A stretch of DNA of 64,000 bases, from positions 930,001-994,000 of the forward strand of contig JACJYG010000006.1 in NCBI GenBank assembly GCA_020636215.1, in the 5' to 3' direction. A program made the position numbers and the translations under genes. Of this stretch, positions 15,606-24,300 are shown piece after piece (positions within the stretch are counted from its first letter, which is position 1; each line of letters begins with the position of its first letter). The DNA comes from Lewinellaceae bacterium (GTDB taxonomy: Bacteria; Bacteroidota; Bacteroidia; Chitinophagales; Saprospiraceae). The notes beneath the pieces are model-generated. The model made no database searches. It saw only the letters and a list, made by a program, of their open reading frames with translations, and was not told the origin of the DNA.

Positions 15606-17150
15606 ATGCAGGCTCTTAAAGAACTGGCGCTAATTGTCAATAAGAATAAGATAAGGTCAATAGAGATGATGAGTTATCCTTTCGGGGATGGGTCAAAGCT
15701 CAGCGCATTGTATGAAGGTGTGCTCGAAGGTGCGTTTAAGACCGATGAAGAAGCCATTGATCAACTCTATGACAAAGAGCATAACACTAGCGCATACCGC
15801 AAGCTGAAGTCTACGCTACGGAATCGATTGCTCAATACTTTGTTTTTCATTGACGTCAAGCAACCTTCCTATAATTCGTATCAGCGGGCCTATTATGAAT
15901 GCTATCGGGATTGGGCAGCCATTAAAATATTATTGGGTAAAAATGCCCGGAACGCTGCCATTAGCCTGGGGTTGAAGGTGTTGAGGTATGCTGAAAAATA
16001 CGAGTTTTCCTTTTTATGCATGGAGGTTTGCGATATGCTTCGCTTCCATTATGGCGCCATTGAAGGCGATTTTAAAAAATTCGAAGCGTATGACCAGCAG
16101 TACCAAAAACATGCCGGGGCGGCGCAATACGAAAACCAGGCGAAGGAATTGTATCTAAGGCTGGTCATCCATTACGTCAATGGGCGGTCGCAAAACAAAG
16201 ACGCCCATCAGCGGGCCCGGGCCTCTTTTCAACAGCTGCAAACCGCACTCGGGAATTGCAAAACGCACGACCTGTACCTCTACGCTTTCTTGATCAAACT
16301 GATCATCCACACCTCCGTTGGCAACCATGAAGAAACGGTTGAAGTGTGTGAAGAAGCCATTCGTTTCTTTTCAAAAAAAGGATTTGAGGCTCATGTTCCG
16401 CTGCAGATCTTTTACTATCAACAGCTGGTCTGTCATATTCAACTCCGCCAATTCGAAAAGGGGCGGGCGGCAGCCGAACGGTGCCTGAACCTAATGGAAG
16501 AAGGCGGTTATAATTGGTTTAAGTACCTGGAATTGTACTTCATTCTTTCCATGCATACCCGGCAATACCAACAGGCCTACGAAGTTTACAAACAAGCTAT
16601 CGGCCACCAGCGTTTTTCGTTTTTGCCCGAAAACGTCCAGGAACTTTGGCGCATTTATGAAGCCTACTTGCATTACCTGTCGATACTGGGGAAACTGCAA
16701 GCCGGAACCGAAGAGGCCCGCTTTAGTAAATTTCGACTCGGCCGCTTCCTGAACGAAACGCCGATTTTTTCACAGGATAAGCAGGGATTGAATATTTCAA
16801 TTCTCATCATTCAGATTTTGTTCTTTATCCTGAAAAAGGATTATGGCCAGGCAGGTGACCGTATTCAGGCCATTGAGCAGTATTGTCACCGGTATCTTAA
16901 AAAGGATGATACTTACAGGAGTAATTGCTTTATGAAAATGCTGCTGCACATTCCCAAAGCCAATTTTCATAAGGCGGCGGTGCTTCGCCAAGCGAGCGGA
17001 TACTTCGGGAAGTTGCAAGCATTTCCAATCGAAATATCCAATCAGGCTTATGAAGTAGAGATTATTCCGTATGAGGATCTCTGGGAAATGGCGGTTCAAT
17101 CTCTTGAGAATAAGTTTTTCCGGCAGCGGAGAGGCCTTGCGTTAGGTTAA
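15606..17150 (+). CDS. TPR-like helical-repeat protein, paralogue 1
   Basis: A 514-residue, almost wholly helical soluble protein with no signal peptide. I cannot assign a named family. Pairs of amphipathic helices with TPR-like spacing run from about 110 to 430 (for example EETVEVCEEAIRFFSKKG, QFEKGRAAAERCLNLMEEG and YQQAYEVYKQAI). The N-terminal 100 residues are a separate helical part with YRKLKSTLRNRLLNTLFFID. The gene at 17799 is a clear paralogue: shared blocks include WAA[IV]KILLGKNARNAA, YQQLVC[HY]IQL, DKQG[LM]N, DDTYRSNCF-type and EIIPYE.LWE. A short peptide gene follows each copy. TPR-type regulators next to short peptide genes recall RRNPP receptors of Firmicutes, but no helix-turn-helix is evident here, so a receptor, scaffold or modification-partner role is only inference. 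Confidence 0.8.
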   Translation: MQALKELALIVNKNKIRSIEMMSYPFGDGSKLSALYEGVLEGAFKTDEEAIDQLYDKEHNTSAYRKLKSTLRNRLLNTLFFIDVKQPSYNSYQRAYYECYRDWAAIKILLGKNARNAAISLGLKVLRYAEKYEFSFLCMEVCDMLRFHYGAIEGDFKKFEAYDQQYQKHAGAAQYENQAKELYLRLVIHYVNGRSQNKDAHQRARASFQQLQTALGNCKTHDLYLYAFLIKLIIHTSVGNHEETVEVCEEAIRFFSKKGFEAHVPLQIFYYQQLVCHIQLRQFEKGRAAAERCLNLMEEGGYNWFKYLELYFILSMHTRQYQQAYEVYKQAIGHQRFSFLPENVQELWRIYEAYLHYLSILGKLQAGTEEARFSKFRLGRFLNETPIFSQDKQGLNISILIIQILFFILKKDYGQAGDRIQAIEQYCHRYLKKDDTYRSNCFMKMLLHIPKANFHKAAVLRQASGYFGKLQAFPIEISNQAYEVEIIPYEDLWEMAVQSLENKFFRQRRGLALG

Positions 17151-17387
17151 GTATTTACCTTAACATCCGGTATTTTCCACAAACGAGAAGGCAATGGCCT
17201 CTCATTTTAAATTTGATTTTTTTAAAATTGTAACAGGGTTAAAAACCGGATATTTTCTCTGGTAAAATCATTTGCTAATTCAAGGGGTTGTGTTTTTTTA
17301 TTTAAAATGCTGATAATCATTTATTTGCGAAATTTTTACAATTGGTTTGCTGAAAACTAGAGGGTAACAAGACTTGTTCAGTTGTTA

Positions 17388-17418
17388 TTGAATGAATCCC
17401 AATAATACTCTACCTTGG
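17388..17418 (+). promoter_or_regulatory. Candidate promoter of short peptide gene 1
   Basis: TTG (17388-17390), a 20-base gap, and TACCTTGG (17411-17418), one base from the TAnnTTTG consensus. The spacing is the same as at the promoters before peptides 2 and 4. The start would fall near 17425, about 19 bases before the peptide ATG at 17444. Confidence 0.45.
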
Positions 17419-17443
17419 AGGTAAATTATATCATTAAATAAAT

Positions 17444-17518
17444 ATGCAAATTATGGTCCATTTGAGAAAAATGATGCTGAATTGCGGCGTCATTATTATC
17501 GACCCTACAGTCATTTAG
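17444..17518 (+). CDS. Short peptide 1 (MQIM type), motif VIIIDPTVI at the end
   Basis: A 24-residue ORF that starts MQIMVHLRK and ends CGVIIIDPTVI followed by TAG. On its own it would be ignored, but a second ORF at 20386 starts MQIM and ends RVIIIDPTII, and two more (19740, 20656) end in the related IVIGD[IV]IV. The shared C-terminal block, the very short length and the promoter-like TTG-N20-TACCTTGG before it make a real peptide gene likely. It lies between the two TPR-like paralogues, 293 bases after the first and 280 before the second. There is no signal peptide. Possible roles are a signalling peptide, a precursor for modification, or a small toxin; none is shown. Confidence 0.5.
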   Translation: MQIMVHLRKMMLNCGVIIIDPTVI

Positions 17519-17798
17519 GCTGGTCAAAGGGATCTTTCCCAGCACTTTTACAAGTCACAAATGTACCCCCCACTTTTTTCCTTCCCAAAAACTTCACTCA
17601 CGCGATACCGGCAAACACTCCACTAAGCAAACATTTCTACTCCCGTCACAGGAGCACGATCTTTTAAGCCAAATAAATAAACACACTAAGGTTGTCATGT
17701 AATCCGGCTTTGCCGGTTACCCAGGGGGCATTTCCTCTGAAAGGGTTTGTCCTTAATCATGTTGATGTTTGCAAATTAATTCAAAACGGGAATCGAAT

Positions 17799-19334
17799 AT
17801 GCATATCCTCCAGGAGTTGGCGTTTATTGTCACGAAAAGCAAGTTGCGGGCAGCCGAGCAGAATAGTATCTATACGGATTCCAGGCTGATGGAGCTGTAT
17901 GAAGGAATGGCTTCGCGTAATTTTGAAACGGATGAAGATGCGGTTTACAGCATATTTGGCGCAAAGCAAGCGGACCAGAATTATTACAAGCTGAAAAGCA
18001 CGCTGAAAAGCCGCCTGGTCGATTACTTGTTTTTGATCGACCTCAACCGGCCCAGCTACAACGAGCGGCAGCGCGCATACTACGCTTGTTATAAAAACTG
18101 GGCCGCCGTCAAAATACTGCTGGGAAAGAATGCCCGAAACGCGGCCGTTAGCCTGAGCCTGAGCATCCTAAAACAAGCTCAGCGTTTTGAATTCACAGAA
18201 CTGTCCCTGGATATTTGCCGCATTCTCCGCCTTCACTTTGGAACCCGGAAAGGGAATGTTAAAAAGTACGAGCAATATAATGTGCTCTTTAAAGAATATG
18301 AAGGCCTTTGGATGGCTGAAAACAGAGCAGAGGAGTTGTATACTGAGCTGGTCGTCTTCTTTGTCAACGCCAGGGCCTCACAACCGGAGATCAGCCAATC
18401 GGCCCGGATGTACTATGAAGAGATCAGTGGCCTGCTTGCCCGGTTTGATAGCTACCGGCTTCGGTTCAGCGGCTACTTCATATTGCTGACCCAATATATG
18501 AGTAACAATGATTATGAAAACACCATTACGGTTGCGGAAGAAGCCATTCATTATTTTGAATCCAAAGACTACCAGGCCACCGCACCCCTGTTGATCTTTC
18601 TTTACCAGCAGTTGGTGTGCTATATTCAGCTCAAGGAGTATGAAGCGGGCAGGAAAACGGCCAGGCGTTGCCTGGAACTGACCGAGGAAGGGTCATTCAA
18701 CTGGTTCAAATTCCAGGAGAACTACTTCTTGCTGGCGATGCACAGTTGTCATTACCAGGAAGCGTATCACATTCTAATGGCAACACAAGCCAATAAACAT
18801 TTTGTTCACCTGCCGCAAAACATTCTGGAAATATGGAAGATATTTCAGGCTTACCTGCACTACCTCGCTTTGCTAGGCATAGTAAAGCCGGAGGAAGAAG
18901 AGGGAAATCAGAAATTTCGCCTTCAAAAGTTTCTCAATGACGTGCCGATCTTCTCGAAAGACAAGCAAGGTATGAACGTCCCAATCCTCATCATTCAGGT
19001 ACTGTTCCTCATTCATCAGCAACGGTTTGAGATTGCAGCCGACCGGATCGAATGCGTCCGAAAGTATGCCTCTCGCTACCTTGTCAACGATGGAACCTAC
19101 CGAAGCAACTGTTTTATTAAGATGCTGCATAAGCTTCCGGCAGCGCATTACCACAAACAGGCTGTTATTCGTAAAGCCAATCCTTTGGTGGAAAAACTGG
19201 AAGCAGCCCCCCTTAACGTAGCTGGCCAGGCGCACGATATTGAGATCATTCCCTATGAGAAATTGTGGGAACTGCTGCTCAATTCTCTGGACAGAAAATT
19301 CCACCGCGGCCGCCAAACGGCTGCCAATCGTTAA
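17799..19334 (+). CDS. TPR-like helical-repeat protein, paralogue 2
   Basis: A 511-residue helical-repeat protein homologous along its whole length to the product of 15606-17150, with the same conserved blocks (YYKLKSTLKSRL, KILLGKNARNAA, YQQLVCYIQL, TYRSNCF, EIIPYEKLWE). The ATG at 17799 is chosen over the one at 17769 because MHILQELAFIV aligns with MQALKELALIV of the first copy. No signal peptide or membrane segment is seen, so the protein is cytoplasmic. A strong terminator (19355-19388) follows. The tandem duplication with a peptide gene after each copy suggests that protein and peptide genes duplicated as modules. Function is unknown. Confidence 0.8.
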   Translation: MHILQELAFIVTKSKLRAAEQNSIYTDSRLMELYEGMASRNFETDEDAVYSIFGAKQADQNYYKLKSTLKSRLVDYLFLIDLNRPSYNERQRAYYACYKNWAAVKILLGKNARNAAVSLSLSILKQAQRFEFTELSLDICRILRLHFGTRKGNVKKYEQYNVLFKEYEGLWMAENRAEELYTELVVFFVNARASQPEISQSARMYYEEISGLLARFDSYRLRFSGYFILLTQYMSNNDYENTITVAEEAIHYFESKDYQATAPLLIFLYQQLVCYIQLKEYEAGRKTARRCLELTEEGSFNWFKFQENYFLLAMHSCHYQEAYHILMATQANKHFVHLPQNILEIWKIFQAYLHYLALLGIVKPEEEEGNQKFRLQKFLNDVPIFSKDKQGMNVPILIIQVLFLIHQQRFEIAADRIECVRKYASRYLVNDGTYRSNCFIKMLHKLPAAHYHKQAVIRKANPLVEKLEAAPLNVAGQAHDIEIIPYEKLWELLLNSLDRKFHRGRQTAANR

Positions 19335-19354
19335 CAAGGAACGGCTTATTACAC

Positions 19355-19388
19355 TTGGCGCCGGAATTTATCGCCGGCGCCAATTTTT
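19355..19388 (+). terminator. Rho-independent terminator after TPR-like paralogue 2
   Basis: TTGGCGCCGG (19355-19364) pairs perfectly with CCGGCGCCAA (19374-19383) over a 9-base loop, followed by five T residues. It separates the TPR-like gene from the peptide gene at 19740, which therefore needs its own promoter. Confidence 0.75.
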
Positions 19389-19672
19389 ACTTTCCAAGCG
19401 CTTTCTACCTACCAATTCAACATCACTCTTTCTTCGTGGTTTTCGCCCAGGCTGTTGATGGCTTCGGGCCGGTCCTTCCTATGGCTTCCAATAGCCCGGC
19501 AGAGAAGCGTTTTTGAGCCGCTGAAAAGGCTCCCGGAATGCTCTTTCTGTGCATTTTAAAAAATGCTATGAGTGATTGTTGTAGTTGTAATTATTTGATA
19601 ATCTGTTTTTTATAAAAAAAAGCTACCGCGGTTCGAACTTGAACGGCCAGTAAGCCAGCCGGCGGGTTTTCC

Positions 19673-19703
19673 TTGAATGCCCTAAGTAGACAGTCTAATT
19701 TAG
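19673..19703 (+). promoter_or_regulatory. Conserved promoter of short peptide gene 2
   Basis: TTG (19673-19675) and TAATTTAG (19696-19703) are 20 bases apart. The surrounding sequence, TTTTCCTTGAA then GTCTAATTTAGCAT, is nearly the same as before peptide 4 (TTTTCCTTGAA then GTCCTAATTTAGCAT), while the sequence between differs. Conservation limited to the two boxes supports a real, shared promoter. Confidence 0.55.
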
Positions 19704-19739
19704 CATTCAGAAACTTGTTACAAACAAATCATAATCGAC

Positions 19740-19823
19740 ATGAAAAAAGCAGCTACCACCACCACCCCATTCCCCCTTTTCAATAAGGGAAGAATTGTGA
19801 TCGGCGACATCATTGTCCCCTAA
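19740..19823 (+). CDS. Short peptide 2 (MKK type), motif IVIGDIIV at the end
   Basis: A 27-residue ORF starting MKKAATTTTPFPLF and ending GRIVIGDIIVP before TAA. It resembles the ORF at 20656 at both ends (MKK start, IVIGD[IV]IV end) and shares its promoter sequence; the C-terminal block is also related to VIIIDPT[VI]I of the MQIM-type peptides. The middle is rich in Thr and Pro and not conserved. It follows the second TPR-like gene after a terminator and precedes an unrecognised Cys-containing gene by 58 bases. The pattern of variable middle and constant end is what one expects of a peptide family whose C terminus is recognised by a partner. Confidence 0.55.
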   Translation: MKKAATTTTPFPLFNKGRIVIGDIIVP

Positions 19824-19881
19824 GCTTACTCGCGCTCGCTCTGTTCGGATTTTTAGTACACCAACTTCAAAAATAGCTTTA

Positions 19882-20472
19882 ATGAAAGTATTCCGAAAGG
19901 GACTTTACTGCCAAACTGGCAAAAAAAGGCTCCCGGACATCCAAAAGAGGTATGTCGAAGTGGTTCTGGGTAATCCCGCCGAACGATGCGCCGGCACGGG
20001 TATATGCCGGGTCATGATGATGAGCGCCGTCAATGGTTCCAGGCCGGAGGGTTTTTCTTCCAACTGCCGAAGCGTGATCGCCGCCTGTTATCTCAACGGA
20101 GGACAGGGGGTGGTTCTGGATATTGAACGTCCTTCCATTCGCCCCTGTTCGCGCCGCTTGTTTCAGGGTTCCACTTTTCTGATGGAACGGCCTGTGAGGC
20201 TACCGCGTGAACTGGAACTGATCTGGGAACTTCCGCCCTGTCAGTTGGCGGCTGGCAAACATCCTCTGATCAAGGGACAGGAGGTACTGCGGCTGAATAT
20301 TCAGCTCGAGCGCCTTTCTCGTCCGGCCCCGGAAATGTCCGGGATATGGAGCACCGATTCTTTTAATTTTTTCAACCAACAAAAAATGCAGATCATGAAA
20401 AACTTTGGTTCCAACCTTCGCCTGACTTATAATGAAAATAGGGTGATCATCATCGACCCGACCATTATTTGA
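19882..20472 (+). CDS. Unrecognised Cys-containing protein with peptide-like C terminus
   Basis: A frame of 196 residues from the ATG at 19882 (MKVFRKGLYC). I do not recognise the family. Codon third positions look like genuine coding sequence up to about 20340. Visible marks are VVLGNPAERCAGTGICRVM with two Cys six residues apart, a further SNCRSVIAACYL, and beta-type stretches (GGQGVVLDIERPSI, EVLRLNIQLERL). There is no signal peptide. The last 28 residues (from 20386) are the complete sequence of a peptide of the MQIM family, in frame and without a stop between them. Either the protein carries the peptide as its tail, or the true stop was lost and the peptide is translated separately. It lies 58 bases after peptide 2 and probably shares its transcript. 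Confidence 0.55.
   Translation: MKVFRKGLYCQTGKKRLPDIQKRYVEVVLGNPAERCAGTGICRVMMMSAVNGSRPEGFSSNCRSVIAACYLNGGQGVVLDIERPSIRPCSRRLFQGSTFLMERPVRLPRELELIWELPPCQLAAGKHPLIKGQEVLRLNIQLERLSRPAPEMSGIWSTDSFNFFNQQKMQIMKNFGSNLRLTYNENRVIIIDPTII
20386..20472 (+). CDS. Short peptide 3 (MQIM type), in frame at the end of the 196-residue ORF
   Basis: A 28-residue ORF starting MQIMKNFGSN and ending ENRVIIIDPTII before TGA, closely matching peptide 1 at both ends. The preceding codons of the larger frame (STDSFNFFNQQK) look like non-coding leader, and a TAATTTTT box lies at 20364-20371 without a clear TTG. I therefore list it as a separate possible gene, although it may be only the C terminus of the larger protein. 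Confidence 0.4.
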   Translation: MQIMKNFGSNLRLTYNENRVIIIDPTII

Positions 20473-20584
20473 GTGTAAAACTCTTTGATTCTAATTGCTT
20501 ATCTATTTGAAAATCAAATAGTTGTTTGTTTTTTCTTTGCCGTTTATACGGCTATTCCCCGGCAAGCTGGGCACATACTTTTCC

Positions 20585-20615
20585 TTGAACCAGGCTGTTG
20601 GCCGTCCTAATTTAG
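20585..20615 (+). promoter_or_regulatory. Conserved promoter of short peptide gene 4
   Basis: TTG (20585-20587) and TAATTTAG (20608-20615) are 20 bases apart, in the same sequence surroundings as the promoter of peptide 2 (TTCCTTGAA and GTCCTAATTTAGCAT). The start would be near 20622, about 34 bases before the ATG at 20656. Confidence 0.55.
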
Positions 20616-20655
20616 CATCATGATTATTGCTTGATAACCAAATCAAAAAAAGATC

Positions 20656-20736
20656 ATGAAAAAGATACCAACAGCCCCGCTTTGCGCCCCCCATTGCAGC
20701 AGCAACATTGTAATAGGAGACGTAATCGTAGTTTGA
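20656..20736 (+). CDS. Short peptide 4 (MKK type), motif IVIGDVIV at the end
   Basis: A 26-residue ORF starting MKKIPTAPLCAPHC and ending NIVIGDVIVV before TGA. It matches peptide 2 in its start, its C-terminal block and its promoter. The middle has two Cys three residues apart (CAPHC), absent from peptide 2. A MITE-like element begins 73 bases downstream, and a hairpin with a T-rich tail at 21049-21080 may end the transcript. As with the other copies, no secretion signal is visible. Confidence 0.55.
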   Translation: MKKIPTAPLCAPHCSSNIVIGDVIVV

Positions 20737-20809
20737 TCGGGCCATTTTGTGCCGGAATAACGTCAATCCGAATGACTACCTCCAGGCATGCGCTCAGCTT
20801 ACACGGCTC

Positions 20810-20954
20810 CAATGCCATTAAGTGAAGCGGTAGGGCTCGTCGGAAGGCGACTTCAAGCTCGCCTTTCGACTTCGAGAAGCCACTAAAATCAACAGGCGAG
20901 CTTTAGTCGCCAGTTGATAGCGCGGCCTCTCTTGGCCTTAACTTAATGACATTG
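20810..20954. mobile_element. MITE-like element with 10-bp target duplication
   Basis: A 145-bp non-coding element. Its ends are inverted repeats: bases 20810-20827 (CAATGCCATTAAGTGAAG) match the reverse complement of 20937-20954 at 16 of 18 positions. It is flanked on both sides by the same 10 bases, TACACGGCTC (20800-20809 and 20955-20964), as expected for a target-site duplication. Inside are more inverted pairs, including GGCGACTTCAAGCTCGCC near 20847 against GGCGAGCTTTAGTCGCC near 20895, and ATCAAC/GTTGAT around the latter. There is no transposase ORF, so it would need one supplied in trans. It sits just after the peptide genes. Confidence 0.65.
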
Positions 20955-21048
20955 TACACGGCTCGGGTGCGCCAGGCCTGGCCTGCAAATTGTATTCAGG
21001 ACTCAGTAAAGTATTAGGTTGTATAACATTAGTTTGATAAGGGTAGAA

Positions 21049-21080
21049 GAGGGGGCAGCCTCCCTCTTTCTTTCCTTTTT
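21049..21080 (+). terminator. Probable terminator after the peptide locus
   Basis: GAGGG (21049-21053) pairs with CCCTC (21062-21066), with an inner GG/CC pair and a one-base bulge, followed by a T-rich tail (TTTCTTTCCTTTTT). It would end transcripts of peptide 4 before the large surface-protein gene. Confidence 0.4.
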
Positions 21081-21117
21081 CGAAAAGAGACGGCCCATTA
21101 GCTTAAATGATAGGATC

Positions 21118-21195
21118 ATGAAACGACATCAAACAAATATGCCTGGGGCTCAATGCGGCCATTCATCCTGCAACCCCAAACCCCTGCCGCCATGA
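21118..21195 (+). other. Weak candidate for a further short peptide ORF
   Basis: A 25-residue ORF (MKRHQTNMPGAQCGHSSC then NPKPLPP) whose ATG sits in GATCATGAAA, as at peptide 4 (GATCATGAAA). It has two Cys like peptide 4, but lacks the IVIGD end and has no clear promoter. It may be a decayed relative or chance. The rest of 20965-21381 holds only the terminator at 21049; no promoter for the gene at 21382 was recognised. Confidence 0.2.
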
Positions 21196-21381
21196 GCCAG
21201 GGTAAAGTAAAAAAATAGTATGATACAGGGTTTCGGAAACAGGAGGGCGGCGACTTTGCCAGGCGCCTGTTCCGGGACGCTTCGTTCCTTTGATTAACAC
21301 CATTTGACGGCCAAAACCAGTACCAATGCGGGCTAGCGTGCCTGGGTTGGGTGGAGATTTATTATCCAAAACTAACAAATC

Positions 21382-24300
21382 ATGATTTCGAACTTTACAA
21401 AGCTAATCCGGTTGCCCAGGATTGGATGGAGTGCGCCTGTAGCTATTGCGCTCGCCGGTATTCTGGCCCTTGTTGTTTTTTCGATGCCTCCTCTCTCCCG
21501 AGAGGCTGATGCCTCCCCTTTTCAGCAGCCCAGCCTTTCCCTTACCCTGGAAAGCAGCCAGGCAGCCGGTGAACTGAAGGCGCCGGAAATCGGGCTAAAT
21601 ATCTCAGCTCCAGAGCCATTAGGCCGCACCCGGCTGGAATTATTCAGCCAGCCGGCTACTATCCTCGGGCAGCAATCCATTAATAAAGTCGTGGGTATCC
21701 ACCCCGCCCGGAATCACGCCCTGCAGGCCCAACTGGCCTTCCAATACGACGACGACGACCTCAACGGCCTGGATGAAACCAAGCTGATCTTGTATTCCTC
21801 CACCGACAACGGACGGACATGGGAGCCACATCTCAACAGTGTCGTCGATCCGGAAAACAACTCGATCCATCTCAATGGCATCGAGCATTTTTCATTGTGG
21901 ACGGCCGCGCCGCTGCCGCCCATTCCTGCCCCTGGCGGTGTCGACGCAGGCCTGGCCTTCTGGTCGCGCGCCGATGTACAGGCTTTCTCCGATGCTGGTG
22001 TCTCGCCGGCAACCGACGGCGCATCTGTCCAGCAGTGGAATGATATTTCCGGTAGTGGGTTTCATACTACCCAGGCTACCGTCGGCCAAAGGCCCACCTA
22101 TCGGGACGGAATACCGCAGTCCAATTACAATCCATATCTCTTCTGGAATGATGACCACCTGGAAAATACGTCCCCCATCCTCGACCGACTGAATGATGAT
22201 ATCACCATGATCGGCGTCGGATTCTCAACGGTCAATTCCGGTATTAATTCGTTGGCCGGCCTGGGTAATAATGGCAATGACCCAACCCTGGATGTGACCG
22301 GCCTTGACTTCAACCCCTGGGCGGATAATAGTTCTCCCGCCTTCGTCACCCACATCGGTTCGCCGGTTATACAGGACGAAGCACACATTTTGGATATCCG
22401 CGCCATCAATGGCCTGACCACCCTCAACGATGACCTCGTGGCTGGCCTGGATGGTTATGATCACGCCAACAACATGGATATCCGTGGGCAGACTAACACC
22501 CAGATGTTCAATCAGATCCACATCGGTTCCGATGGTGGTGGAGAAGACTGGGACGGCGGCATTACCGAGATCGTCATCTACAACCGACGTCTCGACGGTG
22601 CTGAGCTGGCCCGGGTGCGATCTTACCTGGCCATTCGCAACGGCGTCACCCTCGATAACGACCCGGCTAACCCCACCGTGAATTACGATTACCTGGCCTC
22701 CGATGGCGCCATCATCTGGCCGGGTACCTCCACAGCGGGCTATCAGCCTTACCATCAGGCAGTGGCCGGCATTGGCCGCGATGACAACTCCATGCTCGAC
22801 CAGCGGAAATCTAATAGCGTTAAACTCGGCAGTGTCGTTTCCATGGAAAACAGCGGCGGCTTCGGAACCGACCGCTCCTATCTGGTTTGGGGCCATAATG
22901 GCGCCGCCGCTACCTACGCCAATACCTATACCCCCAACTCCTTCACTCCCGCCGCCGGATACTTCCGCATGGCCCGTGTATGGCGGGTGAAAGAAACCGG
23001 AACCGTAGGCGCCATAACCGTTATCGGCCCGGCTACTGCCGAGCACCTGCTCGTACACAACAGCGCCAACTTCAATTCCGGTGCGCCAACGGAGATCGCC
23101 ATGACGCCCGATGGCAATGGCAATATGGCGGCCACAGTAAACTTTACTGACGGACAGTACTTCACCTTCGGAAATGAGCTGGAAGCGCCAGGTGGAGTAG
23201 CCGCCGGCATCCGGCTTTGGCTTAAGGCGGATATCGGTACGAACACCGCCGTGGACGGCGCCCCGGTCAGCGCCTGGATGGACCAGAGCCTGAGCGGCGC
23301 CAGTTTGACTTCCCAGACGGCTGCCCGCGAGCCCGTTTTTAGCAGCCCCGCTCCAAGTTCTAACTTTAACCCCACCGTCCTCTTCGACGGAAGTAACGAT
23401 GGGTTGGAACTGGCTCCCTTTATGACGGGCGTTGAACCGGGAGGCTCCGTATTTGGCGCCGCCTCCAATAGTACCCCCGGCACTGGTTTTGACAACCTGG
23501 TCGTGTTTGGTATCGACAACCCTCATCTGGGTACGGCAGCCGCAACGGGCAAACCCCTGGGATATATGAATGGTTCTTCACCTATTCGCAATGACCATCC
23601 GGCTGATCCCGTGCCGGGACAGTTCCATATCTGGAGCTGGCAGTGGAATATGGCCAATGAACCTTCCAATACTTCCAGCAATACCGGCCTGGATGTAATA
23701 TTCAATGGGCAGGTCAATAGCGAACCAACGATGGAAATTCGGGAAAGCAGTTTCGCCAACGGCGCGCCCAACGCCGACCAGTTTTCCCTAGGCTCCTACG
23801 AAGGTGTGGAAGTATGGGATGGCCCCATCGGAGAGATCGCTGTTTACGAGCGCAACCTTACCGCCACAGAAAGCCAGCGTGTCAACTCCTATTTCTCCAT
23901 CCGCTGGGGAACGACACTGGACTCCGATCCGGCCAGCAGTACTGTGAATTACGACTATGTGGACTCAGACGGCAACACCATCTGGGCCGGCTCGGCCAAC
24001 GCTGCCTATCAGCCGTACCACCACGGAGTGGCCGGTATCGGCCGCGATGACGCCTCCGGCCTGGAGCAGAAGCAATCGAAGTCGGTGACAGCTGGTAGTG
24101 TAGTTAGCATTTATTACGGCGATCAGGCCGGCGGGTTGCCATCCAGTAACGCCGACAACGCATCCGCATTCAGCGCCGATAAGAGCTTCCTGATGTGGGG
24201 GCACAACGGCGGCTCGGCTTCCTTCAGCGTTACATATAATCCCAACAGCTTCACTCCTGCGGCTGGTTACTACTATATGAGCCGAATCTGGAAAGTGCAG

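Noticed and set aside
17700..17722. Hairpin AATCCGGC/GCCGGTTA as terminator
   Set aside because: No T run follows and no gene end is near; left unassigned.
20631..20825. 64-codon plus-strand ORF overlapping peptide 4
   Set aside because: Out of frame with the conserved peptide and running into the MITE end; composition not coding-like.
22225..23526. 433-codon minus-strand ORF
   Set aside because: Antisense to the giant gene in a region of clear sense-strand domains; no family features.
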